This document shows, piece after piece, positions 26,078-34,455 of a DNA stretch of 38,375 bases (its first letter is position 1; each line of letters begins with the position of its first letter). The position numbers and the translations under genes were made by a program. This DNA is from Acidimicrobiia bacterium. GTDB taxonomy: Bacteria; Actinomycetota; Acidimicrobiia; IMCC26256; PALSA-610. The notes beneath the pieces were generated by a model. That model made no database searches. It had not been told where the DNA came from and saw only the letters and a list, made by a program, of their open reading frames with translations. The DNA lies in assembly GCA_027494135.1 (NCBI GenBank), contig JAOSJK010000078.1, positions 1 to 38,375 of the forward strand, written 5' to 3'.

Positions 26078-27621
26078 TCACCATGCGGCGAGCGGCACCT
26101 TCGGCTTCTGCTCCTCGACCGTCGAGAAGTGCGCGAGCACCATCGACGCCGCCGTCAACGCGTCGATCACCCGGCGGTCCTGCTTCTTCACGTTCCGCGA
26201 CGTCGACGGCCGGTCGGACCGATGCTTATCACCGGGCAGCCGCCGGGCGATCGCGTTCAGCACGTGCCGGCGCAGCTCCCGGTGCCCCGTGTGATGAATC
26301 CACCGCCGCGACACCGCCTGCACCATGAAGTCGTAGTCGTCCTGCGCGAACGAGTTCGTCTGCGGCCGGTCGACGACGGTCACGCCGAGATCGTCAGATA
26401 GCCACTGGGCGATCTCGTTCGCCTTCGACATGTCCATCACGACGGTGTCGATCGGATTCCGCTCGTGGATCGCGAGGAACGCCGCCTTCACTTCCGACGC
26501 CGGCGGCATCGTCCCGTCACGAGGCGGCGTCAGGATCTCCAGGTCACCAAAATACTGATGGCTCTCGTCGACCCGCAGGTAGGGGACGAGCGCTGTCGTG
26601 TCCTGCAACCAGGCGAAGTCGGCGCCGACAGCGATCGGCACACCCTCGGGATCGTGTCCGAGTCGTAGCAGCCGTCCCAGTCCGGTTCCGGGATCGCGAC
26701 CTGCGACGACCGGGTCGGGATGTTGACGTCAGCCGCAACCAGTCCTCGCCGAAGTCGAGCGTGACCGACGCGAGCTTCTCCTCGAGATCCTCCCGGGTGA
26801 TCGCCGCGAGCGGATTCGCGTCCTTCACGAACCCGATGTCACGGGCGAGCCGCCGATCCTGCACCATCCACTCCAGATAGGCGAGGCTCTCGGTCTCCGC
26901 GAACAGGAACCCGCCCGTCCGTTCCTTCACCTCGGCGGCCCCGCGGATCGTCTCTCGCATCTCCTCGAACTCCGACCCCGGCTCCCCGGCCGTCGAGATC
27001 GTCAGGATCTGCCCGCGACGCTTCCGCAGCTTGCCCTTCCACAGCCGGTAGAGCTTCAGATCGGGATGCCGGTGCAGCTCGTCCACGAGCGCGAGCGTCG
27101 GGATCACACCGTCACCGGTGTCGACCGCCGCCGCGTACACCTTGATCCCCTCGCCACCAGTCCGCAAGGACTTGATCCGCCGGTAGCCACGCTGCACAAC
27201 GAACAGCGACCGCAACCTGCGCGACCGATCAACGAAGCCGGCCGCCTGCGCGAACAGGATCTCCGCCTGATCACGAGACGCAGCCCCGAGCGGCACCCAT
27301 GGAGCCGGCGTGTGCTCGCAGTGGTAGAGCGCGACCGCCGCGAGCAGAGTCGTCTTCGCGTTCCCCTCCGGGATCAGGGATCCAGACCTCCGGCTTCCGC
27401 TCGAACACCTTCCCGACGATCATCAGCTGGAACGGCTCGATCTCCCACCGCGCGCCCGAGTCCAACGTCAGCCGTGACGACCACCGCTCGAAATGCCTGA
27501 CCGTGAACGGCCGCATCCGCGCACGGCAACCCGGACACTTGCACGGCTCGACTTCGAACCCACCGTCCACGTCGTCCCGCTCGGCAACAGGATCCGCGAC
27601 CGCGACCGCCACCTCAGACAC
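26078..27621 (-). CDS. Terminase large subunit
   Basis: About 514 residues with indels near 27375 and 26725-26640. The N-terminal part has a CKCPGCRAR zinc-like insertion and TVRHFERWSSRLTLDSGARW. After one corrected base the Walker A-like EGNAKTTLL follows, then SRDQAEILFAQAAGFVDRS, the Walker B block VIPTLALVDELHRHPDLKL, and ILTISTAGEPGSEFEEMRET (coupling motif). The nuclease half has AVGADFAWLQDTTALVPYLR, PIDTVVMDMSKANEIAQWLS, QDDYDFMVQAVSRRW and KKQDRRVIDALTAASMVLAH, with acidic metal ligands. The GTG start at 27621 overlaps the HNH stop. It packages DNA; the adjacent HNH gene suggests cos-type cutting. Confidence 0.92.
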
Positions 27622-28137
27622 CGCCTCCCAGCGGGATCAACGAAACGGCTTGGTTGAGCCATTTCTCACGCCACCAACGGGTCTCTCACGCGAAGAGGTG
27701 CGGGGGCGTGGAAGGGGTGGGGGCGCCTGTCTCGCGGTGGGGTGCCCCCCTACTCCGGGCTCGGATGGGTCGTCGACGGTTGTGTGTGCGCGTTTGGCGT
27801 CTCTCGAGCCGTGGCAGCGACGCAGAGTGAGGTGAGGTCGTCGAGTGTTATGAGGTCGTGTCGGCCTTGGAGGCGTGGGGGTCAGGTGGACGGTGGTCGC
27901 GGGGTCCGAGGCAGTCGGCGCACTGGTAGCCGTCGATGGTGAGCCTGGCTTTGCGAAGCGCGTGCCATGCTGGGCTGTTGCGTCCTTGCGCTAGCTGCTT
28001 GGTGTCGACGTTGGCTGGCTTTGTCGGGTAAGGGCGTGCGGGCTGCGGCGCACGGGTCGCAGCGGGTGCGGTGTGGTGGGATGGTGGGTGTGGCAGCGGT
28101 GGCCGCCTGCGCCGGCGCACGCTCGGACGATCGGCAT
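27614..28137 (-). CDS. HNH endonuclease next to terminase
   Basis: About 174 residues with indels near 28070-28030, 27890 and 27675. It starts MPIVRACAGAGGHRCH and has a Cys/His-rich head (RCDPCAAAR). The nuclease part is NSPAWHALRKARLTIDGYQC, ADCLGPATTVHLTP, then LRRCHGSRDAKRA, that is CxxC...HL...CH with the HNH metal site. The C-terminus ...REKWLNQAVSLIPLGGGV overlaps the TerL start. HNH proteins beside TerL are required for cos cleavage in several phages. ATG 28137 shares its A with the stop of the glycosyltransferase. I see no separate small terminase gene. Confidence 0.75.
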
Positions 28138-28899
28138 CAGGCTGCGACCTTCCGCTGTGCGGCGCGGGTGCGGGATGCGTGCCCGTAGTGGCGCATGATC
28201 CGTCTGATGCAGGTGGCGGGGTAGAGCTTTTCCAGCCGGAGGTACGGTTCCGCGTATTCCTTGACGCCGAAGCCGGGAGGAGGCAGTCGCGGTAGCTGTT
28301 GAGTTGGTGGCCCCGGGTCTTGAACTCGGCGATCAGGTCGGGGTCGTCGGTGGGTTGCCAGCGGACGGGATGTCCGAGTGCTGCTTCGAGGTTGGTGAGG
28401 ATTGACGTGTCGATCCCTGGGGCCCGTCTGTCGTGGGGCGGGCCTGGTTGTGCGGGCGGCCCTCGAAGATCTGGCGGGGGTAGACGCGGCAGCCGGCTCC
28501 CGCCGTCGTAGCCGATCTTGAGGTGGGCGATCCGGTGTCCGGTTTCGTCGATGATCCAGCAGGCGCGGGCGGTGCGGACGGTTCCGTCGGTGGGGAGGTT
28601 GGTGAGGTAGTCGGGGTGGATCCAGTCGTCGGATCCGTCGGGGCAGATGTAGTCGGCGCCGTGTTGGTAGGCGTGGTGGATGCCGGCGTTGTAGCGGGCG
28701 CCGAGGTGGTTCGGCATCTCGATCGTGTCGAACCGGTGGGCTTTGGCGATGTCGAGGTTTTCGTCGTCGGCAACGATGACGGCGTTGACTTCGATCCCTT
28801 CGGCCCGGAGCTCGTCGGCCATGATCCGTTTCTGCTGGAGGGTGATGTCGGTGAGTTCGTGGCGGCTGAAGCGGGGATGACGAGCCAGATGTTGGTCAT
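28137..28899 (-). CDS. Glycosyltransferase paralogue (GT-A-like)
   Basis: About 253 residues with indels near 28865, 28480 and 28270. It begins MTNIWLVIPAS and continues RIMADELRAEGIEVNAVIVA, DDENLDIAKAHRFDTIEMPN, ARYNAGIHHAYQHGADYICP, DGSDDWIHPDYLTNLP (DxD-like site), then ILTNLEAALGHPVRWQPTDD, EFKTRGHQLNSYRDCLLP, LEKLYPATCIRRIMRHYGHA. These blocks align in order with the glycosyltransferase at 15415-16305, which has an extra 33-residue head. It lies in a run with WbqC-like and methyltransferase genes. The acceptor is unknown. Confidence 0.8.
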
Positions 28900-28937
28900 G
28901 CTTCCGGCCCCGGCTGGTCTCAGGTGTCGGCGTACGA

Positions 28938-29637
28938 TCACATCTCGCAGCTCGAGATCGCGAAGTCGCGTGTTACGGCGATCGCGAGCTCGATGGGTGA
29001 GCGGCTCGGGGTGGCGGATCAGCGAGATAGCCGACGGTTCGGCCCTTCGTGGTGCCAGTACTGGACGGTCAGGCCGAGCTGGTGGAATGGGGTTTCGTCG
29101 AGGTAGTTGCGGGCGGACGGGCCTGCGAGGAAGGTGGTGCCTCGACTTCGGCGACCATCAGTGCAAGCCGCCGGGAGATCGGATCAGGTCGTGCGGGTCG
29201 TCGGCGATGATCGGGACGGTGGTGCCGGCGTCGAGGTGCGACATGAAGATCCATTCGGTTCGGATCTCGAGGTCGTGGCAGAGGAGCCGGAGGAGGGCGA
29301 CGTTGAGGCCGACGAGGAGCCGGTAGGGCCTCTCGATCTCGGCGGCGTATGGTTCGCCGCTCGTGCCGAGCCGGTTGCGGAGGGTGCCGGCGAGTTTCCG
29401 CCGCCAGCGTGCGGGCCGGTCGGCGATCCGGACTCGGTTGATCGGCTGGTTGAGGTCGCGGTGGTCGACGGGGATCAGGAGCGGCGTGTCGTCGGCGAGG
29501 CGGTTGCGGTTGATCCAGCCGTAGCGGGTGAACTCGAGGCCGTCGCACCAGATGACCGTGTCGGCTGCGGCGACCTTGCTCATGACGCTGAGCCCCGGTA
29601 GAAGATTCGCCTGGTGGGCGGTGATGATCACGCCCAT
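28938..29637 (-). CDS. WbqC-like family protein
   Basis: About 232 residues. MGVIITAHQANLLPGLSVMS, KVAAADTVIWCDGLEFTRYG, WINRNRLADDTPLLIPVDHR match the WbqC family start (HQPNYLPW...D...Y....W.NRN......WLT.PV). The rest reads YRLLVGLNVALLRLLCHDLE, IRTEWIFMSHLDAG, NYLDETPFHQLGLTVQYWHH after an indel near 29165. WbqC proteins belong to bacterial glycan-synthesis clusters (O-antigen and related) and are thought to build unusual sugar or acyl groups. The ATG lies inside the end of the previous methyltransferase gene. The last 30 residues are uncertain. Confidence 0.8.
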
Positions 29638-30220
29638 GAGTCCGTTCGTCGAGTGGTGTCGCAGAGGTGGATGCGCCGGCCGACCGGGCCCATGTCGAGG
29701 GCCCGCCAGGCGTGGAAGTCGAGCAGCGGCTGGTACCGGTCAAAGACGTCGGAGACGTGCGGGAACGTGCGGACATGGCCGGCGGAGTCGTAGGACGGAC
29801 GCTGAGTAGGAGCTGGCGGCCGTTCGGGATCCGGCGGATCAGGTCAAGGTCGTCGTCGAGGTGTTCGAGCGTCTCGAGGGCAGATGAAGCTTGTCCTGCT
29901 CGCGACCGGCCCTGGCTCCCATTCGGTGAGATCGGTGACCTGGAAGGAGAAGCCGTCGTCTTGGACTAGGCTGTTGCCGTCTGGATCGCCATCGGCGAGA
30001 AGTCGTGGCCTTGGTAGTCGGCCCACCCGTGGTTTGCGAGGAGCCGTGCGAGCCTGCCGGTGCCGCAGCCGAGATCGACGATCGGCCATCCGCGGGGTAG
30101 CCAGCGGAGCACTTCCTCGTAGAGCGCCAGCCATGGGGATTGTTCGAGCGGGATCAGCGCGAGGCTGTCGGGGGTGGCGAGGTCGGCGTCGTAGAAGCTG
30201 GCGGGTGCGGCGGTGATCAT
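29628..30220 (-). CDS. SAM-dependent methyltransferase (class I)
   Basis: About 197 residues with indels near 29985, 29880 and 29800. Motif I is WPIVDLGCGTGRLARLLANH, followed by the acidic position in YQGHDFSPMAIQTA. It then continues DGFSFQVTDLTEWEP, LETLEHLDDDLDLIRRIPNG, RQLLLSVRPYDSAGHVR, YQPLLDFHAWRALDMG. LETLEHL is the usual post-I motif of small-molecule methyltransferases. ATG 30220 overlaps the stop of the neighbouring methyltransferase by four bases. Together with WbqC and the glycosyltransferase it suggests methylated sugar synthesis. Confidence 0.85.
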
Positions 30221-30792
30221 CGGACGTCCCGGTGAAGGGCGAGCAGAACGTCATGGTCAGGTATGTGGCGTCGATCGCGAACCGGGCGACGCCGAGGTAG
30301 CCGGCGAAGTCAGCGAGTTCGCCCGGGTCGTGGATGACGCACCGGTGGTCGTGGCCGCGGTAGGCGAGCGCGACCAGGGCTCGAGCGTTGGTTGCGGTTG
30401 TCCAGAGCTGTGCGATGTCGTCGTAGGTGGAACCGTCCCGTTGGAGGTTCCAGACGCCGACGCAGGCGATCAGGTCGCAGGAGGGGAGCGGTTCGTCTGT
30501 GGTCTGGAAGTGCCGGCCCGGCCCGGCGTGGTTGGCCTCGGCCCGGTCGATCATCGTGGGGTTGCGGTCGATGCCTATGTAGCGGATCCGGTGGTCGAGG
30601 AACTCGGAGAGCCGGCCTGGTCCGCAGCCGTAGTCGACGAGCGTTTCGCCTGGCCGGGGTTGGAGGTGGTGGAGGGCGGCTTGGAAGCGGAGGGTTTGGC
30701 TGCGTTCGGTCCAGCCGGCGGCGGCTGGTCGGTCTGGCGGCGTGCGTATTCGGCCCAGGCCGGAACCTCGGCTATGAGGCTGGTTGGGACAT
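30217..30792 (-). CDS. SAM-dependent methyltransferase (class I)
   Basis: About 191 residues with indels near 30775, 30715, 30660 and 30255. It reads WAEYARRQTDQP, FQAALHHLQPRPGETLVDYG, CGPGRLSEFLDHRIRYIGID (motifs I and II), NPTMIDRAEANHAGPGRHFQ, SCDLIACVGVWNLQRDGSTY, ARALVALAYRGHDHRCVIHD, VARFAIDATYLT. DYGCGPG and GIDRNP are clear SAM-site signatures. ATG 30792 sits only six bases after a terminator-like hairpin, so its translation may be controlled by that structure. It is the first gene of the modification-terminase-capsid transcript. Confidence 0.8.
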
Positions 30793-30797
30793 GAAGA

Positions 30798-30817
30798 AGC
30801 CGCCTTCGTGGGCGGCT
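30798..30817 (-). terminator. Hairpin with short T-run before methyltransferase gene
   Basis: AGCCGCC-CACGAA-GGCGGCT followed by TCTTCATG on the minus strand: a 7-bp stem and a short T-rich tail, typical of an intrinsic terminator. The T-run merges into the ATG of the first methyltransferase, so it might alternatively be an attenuator or a start-site hairpin. Confidence 0.65.
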
Positions 30818-30886
30818 GAGCACATAGCTATCGCCTGTGCGGGAGGGAGCGTGCGCGGGAGGGTATGTGCCCCCGCAGCTCCGTGC

Positions 30887-30914
30887 GTGAGAGTATCAGG
30901 GAGCGCTCGGACAG
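30887..30914 (-). repeat. Direct repeat copy 1 (promoter-like or operator-like)
   Basis: On the plus strand it reads GTGAGAGTATCAGGGAGCGC, continuing TCGGACAG; copy 2 at 30994-31019 differs at few positions. Read on the minus strand it ends in CTGATACTCTCAC, resembling an extended -10 element (TGATACT), which would fit a promoter for the methyltransferase-terminase transcript. Confidence 0.6.
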
Positions 30915-30932
30915 CGGCCTAGAAATGCCAGC

Positions 30933-30953
30933 GGGCCGGTGACGAGCCGGCCC
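30933..30953 (-). terminator. Perfect GC hairpin between the two repeats
   Basis: GGGCCGG-CTCGTCA-CCGGCCC on the minus strand, followed by GCTGGCATTTCT. Stem of 7, loop of 7, weak T-run. It is placed between repeat copy 2 and copy 1, so a short transcript from copy 2 would end here. Confidence 0.55.
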
Positions 30954-30993
30954 GGGATCTGGCGGAGCGGTGACGACCGCCGAAGCGATCGCC

Positions 30994-31019
30994 GTGAGGG
31001 TATCAGCGAGCGTCGGACG
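30994..31019 (-). repeat. Direct repeat copy 2 (promoter-like or operator-like)
   Basis: Plus strand GTGAGGGTATCAGCGAGCG, continuing TCGGACG; minus strand ends CTGATACCCTCAC. It begins six bases after the stop of the upstream small gene. The two copies lie about 107 bp apart in a gene-free 230-bp gap, the only sizeable regulatory gap on the right side. Confidence 0.6.
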
Positions 31020-31025
31020 GAGCTT

Positions 31026-31351
31026 CTAGGCGTCGGGAGAATCCGCGTCCTCGTCGGTGATGACGACCGACGGTTGTGGCGGCCAGTCAGTGACGGCGAT
31101 CGGCCAGAGCTCGGCGATCGGCACGTTGTCGGCGGCCTCGAGGACGCGCTGCCAGGCGTGGGCTGCGGCGAGCTGCGCCTTCCCTGGGTCGATCGGCATC
31201 TCTGGGGGTTCGTTGAGCGCACGAACCGCGAGGACGGAAGCTCGACGACGGCGGGATCCTCGTGCACCCCGCCGCTCCCGTCCGCGGGGACGCGACTCAT
31301 GCCAGACCTGGCGGGCGCGCGCTGCTTCTCGGTGATCGTGATCGGGCTCAC
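31026..31351 (-). CDS. Hypothetical protein
   Basis: About 108 residues, one indel near 31215. GTG 31351 has GAGGGGAGG upstream. It reads SPITITEKQRAPARSGMSRV, VHEDPAVVELPSSRFVRALN, KAQLAAAHAWQRVLEAADNV, PIAELWPIAVTDWPPQPSVV, ending ITDEDADSPDA. No known family. It is the last gene of the early-side string before the regulatory gap. Confidence 0.6.
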
Positions 31352-31372
31352 GCGGCCTCCCCTCGAATCACT

Positions 31373-31574
31373 TCACGTCTGGACTTCGTGGTCGCCGACC
31401 TTCTTCATCCGGACCCATCCTTTGCGCTCGCCGGGGGTCTTAGGGCTGGGGCCATCCGCAGTCGACGCACGTCCAGATGCAGACGCCCCGATGGTCACGC
31501 CAGCGGTGCTCGAGCGCGATACGCGCGGAGCCGCAGTCCTTGCAGCTGTCCGGTTTGCGCACGTCGTCGCTCAT
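31373..31574 (-). CDS. Small zinc-ribbon protein
   Basis: About 67 residues. MSDDVRKPDSCKDCGSARIA, EHRWRDHRGVCIWTCVDCGW: two CxxC pairs 24 residues apart form a zinc ribbon. After one indel near 31447 a basic tail follows (KTPGERKGWVRMKKVGDHEV). ATG 31574 overlaps the TGA of the gene upstream. Probably a nucleic-acid-binding regulator; the target is unknown. Confidence 0.65.
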
Positions 31575-31761
31575 GCGGGGATCGAGGCCGCCGTCTGCTC
31601 GAGCACGGGTCGGCGCACGGCTGGCACATCGGAGGTTCCGCACCCCGAGCAGCTCTGTCGTGAACATCACCTCGGTCTCAGCCACGCCGATGCAAACGCC
31701 AAGGTGATCCCAGCGAGCGCACAGGCAGTGGCAGGTGCCGCTCGCGCGTCGTCGGGCGCAT
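31571..31761 (-). CDS. Small Cys-rich protein (possible zinc binder)
   Basis: About 63 residues; indels obscure both ends. The readable part is CHCLCARWDHLGVCIGVAET, EVMFTTELLGC and VRRPVLEQTAASIPA. Cys spacing suggests a second mini zinc-binding protein ahead of the ribbon protein. The start ATG 31761 is a guess. The same DNA also carries the end of the previous gene in another frame. Confidence 0.4.
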
Positions 31762-31870
31762 CTCTTCGAGCCAGCGATTGCGACCCTCTATCGTCGTCCC
31801 GTGCGGTTGGCCGGCCTTGCGGTAGGCATCCCAGAGCGCGCGGTCGAGCTGAACCCGCGAACGTGCCCAT
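31678..31870 (-). CDS. Small hypothetical protein
   Basis: About 64 residues. RSRVQLDRALWDAYRKAGQP, HGTTIEGRNRWLEEMRPTTR has natural composition with an amphipathic helix. The start is probably the ATG at 31870 with one surplus G after it. The end overlaps the Cys-rich gene and may be truncated by an indel. The family is unknown. Confidence 0.4.
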
Positions 31871-31959
31871 CGCCGTGACCATCGCCGTGACTCAGCGGTC
31901 GGAACGCCTGAGCTGCCGCGGCCTGCGAACCGCTCAAAGCTTCCATGGACTGCCTGGGC

Positions 31960-32229
31960 TCACTGCTCCACGATCACCGTCCTGACACCCTCGGCCCAGC
32001 CCCGTGTCGCCCGGCATCGTTCCGCAGATCACGCCCGGCGCGTTCCTCCCGACCGCCGGGATCCCCCGCAGGTACGACTCGTCACGCATCGACCACAGCT
32101 GATCCGCAGCGGACGGAAGCCGCTGCCCGGTCTCGAGGATCAGGTCGCCGACCGTGGTCGTCTGCGCACGCTCGAGCTCCGTGACGGCGACGAACCGAGG
32201 AGGAGATGCCGGGTCTTCTCGTCCTTCAT
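31960..32229 (-). CDS. Small hypothetical protein
   Basis: About 89 residues with indels near 32190 and 31985. MKDEKTRHLLL, then FVAVTELERAQTTTVGDLIL, ETGQRLPSAADQLWSMRDES, YLRGIPAVGRNAPGVICGTM, ending VRTVIVEQ. ATG 32229 overlaps the stop of the HTH gene (ATGA). Not recognised. Confidence 0.5.
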
Positions 32230-32722
32230 CGTGGGAGCGTCCTCCTTCTGGTCGTCGTGCCGGTGAGCCGGAGTGCGAGCGCGCCGACCAGGATCAGCAG
32301 GATCAGCAGCGGCGTGACACGATCAGGATAGGGAGTCGGTGTGAGGACGAAGACGCCGACGGCGGCGGGGCCCGCATGACGGTCGATCACCTGGAGGATG
32401 TCGCTGATCGGCTGCACGATCGTCTGGTTCAGGAACCGTGCGATGTCAAGGAACCCGTCACGGAAGCCGGCGATCGTCTGCGCGATCACGCTGCGGCCTC
32501 TTCGTGCTCGGAGTGCGATGTCGATCTTCTGATCCGCCCTGTCCAAGTGACCGCGGACGGTCGCGAGCGCCAGGCCCATGTGCACCGCGATCTGCTGCTG
32601 CGACATGTTCCCCTGCCGAAGCCTGTACGCCCGGAGCTGGGCGGTCAGCTGCTTCTCGACGAGCTGCCGGAAGTCGGGTCGAGAGAGTCCCAGGGGATTC
32701 CGTCGTAGGCGGTCTCGCTCAT
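32226..32722 (-). CDS. Helix-turn-helix protein with C-terminal membrane segment
   Basis: About 165 residues with one indel near 32680. It has a short head (MSETAYDGIPWDSL), then DFRQLVEKQLTAQLRAYRLR, QGNMSQQQIAVHMGLALATV, RGHLDRADQKIDIAL, a LuxR/sigma-region-4-like helix-turn-helix. A linker (VIAQTIAGFRDGFLDIARFL) and a single transmembrane helix (VTPLLILLILVGALALRL) close the protein. A membrane-anchored DNA-binding protein of this sort could tie replication or regulation to the membrane. It directly follows the replication initiator gene. Confidence 0.6.
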
Positions 32723-33476
32723 GCGTACTGGCCTTCCCGCAGCATCCGCTAGCTCGGCAACCGCGTAGGCTGCTGGGCGCTTCGGCGCATGTCGCACCTT
32801 CGTAGACGGTCTCGAACGCTGCCTGGGGGAGGTCGCAGGCGATGGCTCGGAGGACGGTCATGGTGCCTTCGTCCTTGTCGGTGAGGATCGATGCGAGTCG
32901 GAAGGCGTGGGCTCGTTGTCGAGGTTGCCGTTCGTGTTCGTGGCAGGCCGTTCCCGTGGTCCCTCCGAGGGCTTAGTGCCTGTACTGCTCTTACCCATAC
33001 CCATCCCTACCCTGCCCAGGATCCGTTTCATGAAAGTCTGGGAAGCTTCCCCCATCTTTCCTCCATTCCTGGGGGAACGTTTCCAGTGCTTCCCCACGAG
33101 TGGGGGAATGTTTCCGTTTGGTGATGCGGGTTTGGGCCCGGCGGCGGCGGTAGCTTGGACGGCTTGGGATACTTCGGCCGCTGGTATTTGCTCCCACTTC
33201 GTGAGGACGATGTGTTCAACGTCATCGACGCTGTAGACCAGTACGTTTCCGCTCTTTTTCATTACGAGTGCGTCCCGAACATCGCGGATCTGGTCGTTCC
33301 GTGAAGTCGTCGTAGGGGAAGATCGTGGAGCGGAGTCCGGCTGGTCTCCGAGGATGGGTCGTCGTCGTCGGCGCGTTGCTGAAGAGGCCGATGAAGTGAG
33401 GAGCCGCTCGAGGGTTCGAGTCGGCCGATGGTGGGTCCGTCCAGAGGTCGGGCCAGATGAATCGTTGTCCAGTCAC
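32719..33476 (-). CDS. Phage replication initiator-like protein
   Basis: About 252 residues with indels near 33375, 33300, 33190, 33040, 32910 and 32790. It starts at GTG 33476: TGQRFIWPDLWTDPPSADSN, PRAAPHFIGLFSNA, LRSTIFPYDDFT, NDQIRDVRDALVMKKSGNVL, VYSVDDVEHIVLTKWEQ, YQRPKYPKPSKLPPPPGPNP. This fits the winged-helix N-terminus of actinophage replication-initiation (O/DnaD-like) proteins (WPD.W.D..F..L...A.L.FIGL.S.ADD.GR). The C-terminus LASILTDKDEGTMTVLRAIA, CDLPQAAFETVYE is helical. Repeats inside the middle of the gene suggest an origin. Family assignment is from memory. Confidence 0.6.
33026..33115. other. Dyad and iteron cluster inside the initiator gene (candidate origin)
   Basis: In 90 bases: the palindromes TTTCATGAAA (33026-33035) and GGGAAGCTTCCC (33040-33051), two direct copies of TGGGGGAAYGTTTCC (33070-33084 and 33101-33115), and an inverted repeat TTCCCCAC/GTGGGGGAA (33090-33108). 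This region encodes the linker of the initiator-like protein. In lambdoid phages the origin iterons lie inside the O gene, so an analogous origin is plausible. Confidence 0.5.
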
Positions 33477-33620
33477 GTTGGGTCCTCCTTCGCTTCGAGG
33501 CAGTCCGTGTGATCTGCCCCGTGCCCGAGGACGATAGTCTTGCCGCAGCCGGGGCGGACAGCGTGTTCGGCGGGTGCCCAGCGTTCGCCGTCCCAGACTC
33601 CGAAAGGTTCCGGGTTCCAT
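33473..33620 (-). CDS. Small hypothetical protein
   Basis: About 49 residues. ATG 33620 overlaps the TAA of the nuclease gene. After a shift in the first codons it reads EPFGVWDGERWAPAEHAVRP, GCGKTIVLGHGADHTDCLEA. Cys and His residues could bind a metal. The TGA overlaps the GTG of the initiator gene, so the three genes are translationally coupled. Confidence 0.5.
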
Positions 33621-33956
33621 TAGGCGGCCTCCTCCTCGTCGGCTGGGGGTATGTGGGCTGGTGACCCGTCCGGCGGCTTGTGCGAGGTCGAGGAAGTCGT
33701 GGAATGGCATGACGCAGATGGGTTGCCGGTCGTTGTGTCGTCCGACGATGAGCAGCCATGGTTTCCCGTTCGGCTTTGCCCTGGGCGCGGGCTTGGGCGA
33801 GCCAGGATGCGAGGACGCAGTCGCGTTTGGAACGCTTGACTTCGATGCTCCCAACGTGTGCCGGTGATGTCGGAGACCGCCTGGCCAGTGGGGCCGGTGC
33901 GGGTGCCACCCAGGGCGTGGGCGACCCTTCTCCTCTAACTGCTTCCAGGCGGCCAT
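33620..33956 (-). CDS. PD-(D/E)XK-like nuclease (resolvase-type candidate)
   Basis: About 112 residues with indels near 33925, 33870, 33770 and 33660. MAAWKQLEEKVAHALGGTRT, then VSDITG (candidate acidic residue), IEVKRSKRDCVLASWLAQAR (the E-x-K pair), KPWLLIVGRHNDRQPICVMP, FHDFLDLAQAAGR. The order D ... E-V-K with a following helix is the PD-(D/E)XK core, and small proteins of this shape occur as phage Holliday-junction-type nucleases. ATG 33956 has AGGAAGGA ten bases upstream. The assignment rests on motif order only. Confidence 0.55.
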
Positions 33957-33988
33957 CTGACTGTTCCTTCCTACCGGTGCGACGCGAC

Positions 33989-34434
33989 TCAGGACTGGAT
34001 CGAGGGTCCGCGGCCCGTTCCCAGGCTGGGTGACGGTGACCGTGGCCCCGCAGGTGTCCCAGCCGTAGAACGGTCCGGCGATCGTTGGGCTTCCGACCCA
34101 GATGTAGGCGGCGTCTGAGACGTACCGTCCCGCGAGCAGTTGGAAGGATCCGCTGCGGTTGTTGCCGGGGTGTTCGCAGGTGACGTGGTAGTTGATCTGG
34201 ACGGGTGCTGCGACCTCGTTGGATCCCCAGACGCCGATCGCGAACGCGGTCGTCAGATGCGGCGAAATGGTCATGGTCACGGTGGCGGTGTCGAGGTCGC
34301 CGACGGTGATCGCCTGGCAGTCAACGACGGGGCTGGATGATGGGGCATGGTGTTTGCACGCCTTGACCGGCGTTGGCGGTAGCGGCGTACGTGAATGCTG
34401 CGATGATTGCGAATAGCAGGATTACGCGTCTCAT
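33989..34434 (-). CDS. Small secreted protein
   Basis: About 148 residues. A clear Sec signal peptide: MRRVILLFAIIAAFTYAATA with cleavage after NA, then GQGVQTPCPIIQP. After an indel near 34325 it continues CQAITVGDLDTATVTMTISP, HLTTAFAIGVWGSNEVAAPV, QINYHVTCEHPGNNRSGSFQ, YVSDAAYIWVGSPTIAGPFY, GWDTCGATVTVTQPGNGPRT. Beta-rich with four Cys, so a disulfide-bonded Ig-like exported domain is likely. The role is unknown; superinfection exclusion or host-surface interaction are possibilities. The end is placed at a TGA one base out of frame. Confidence 0.6.
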
Positions 34435-34455
34435 TTCGGGTTCCTTTCTTGTTGG

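Noticed and set aside
27614..28137. Small terminase subunit in front of TerL
   Set aside because: The gene there carries CxxC and CH motifs of an HNH nuclease; its C-terminal helix alone is not enough to call TerS.
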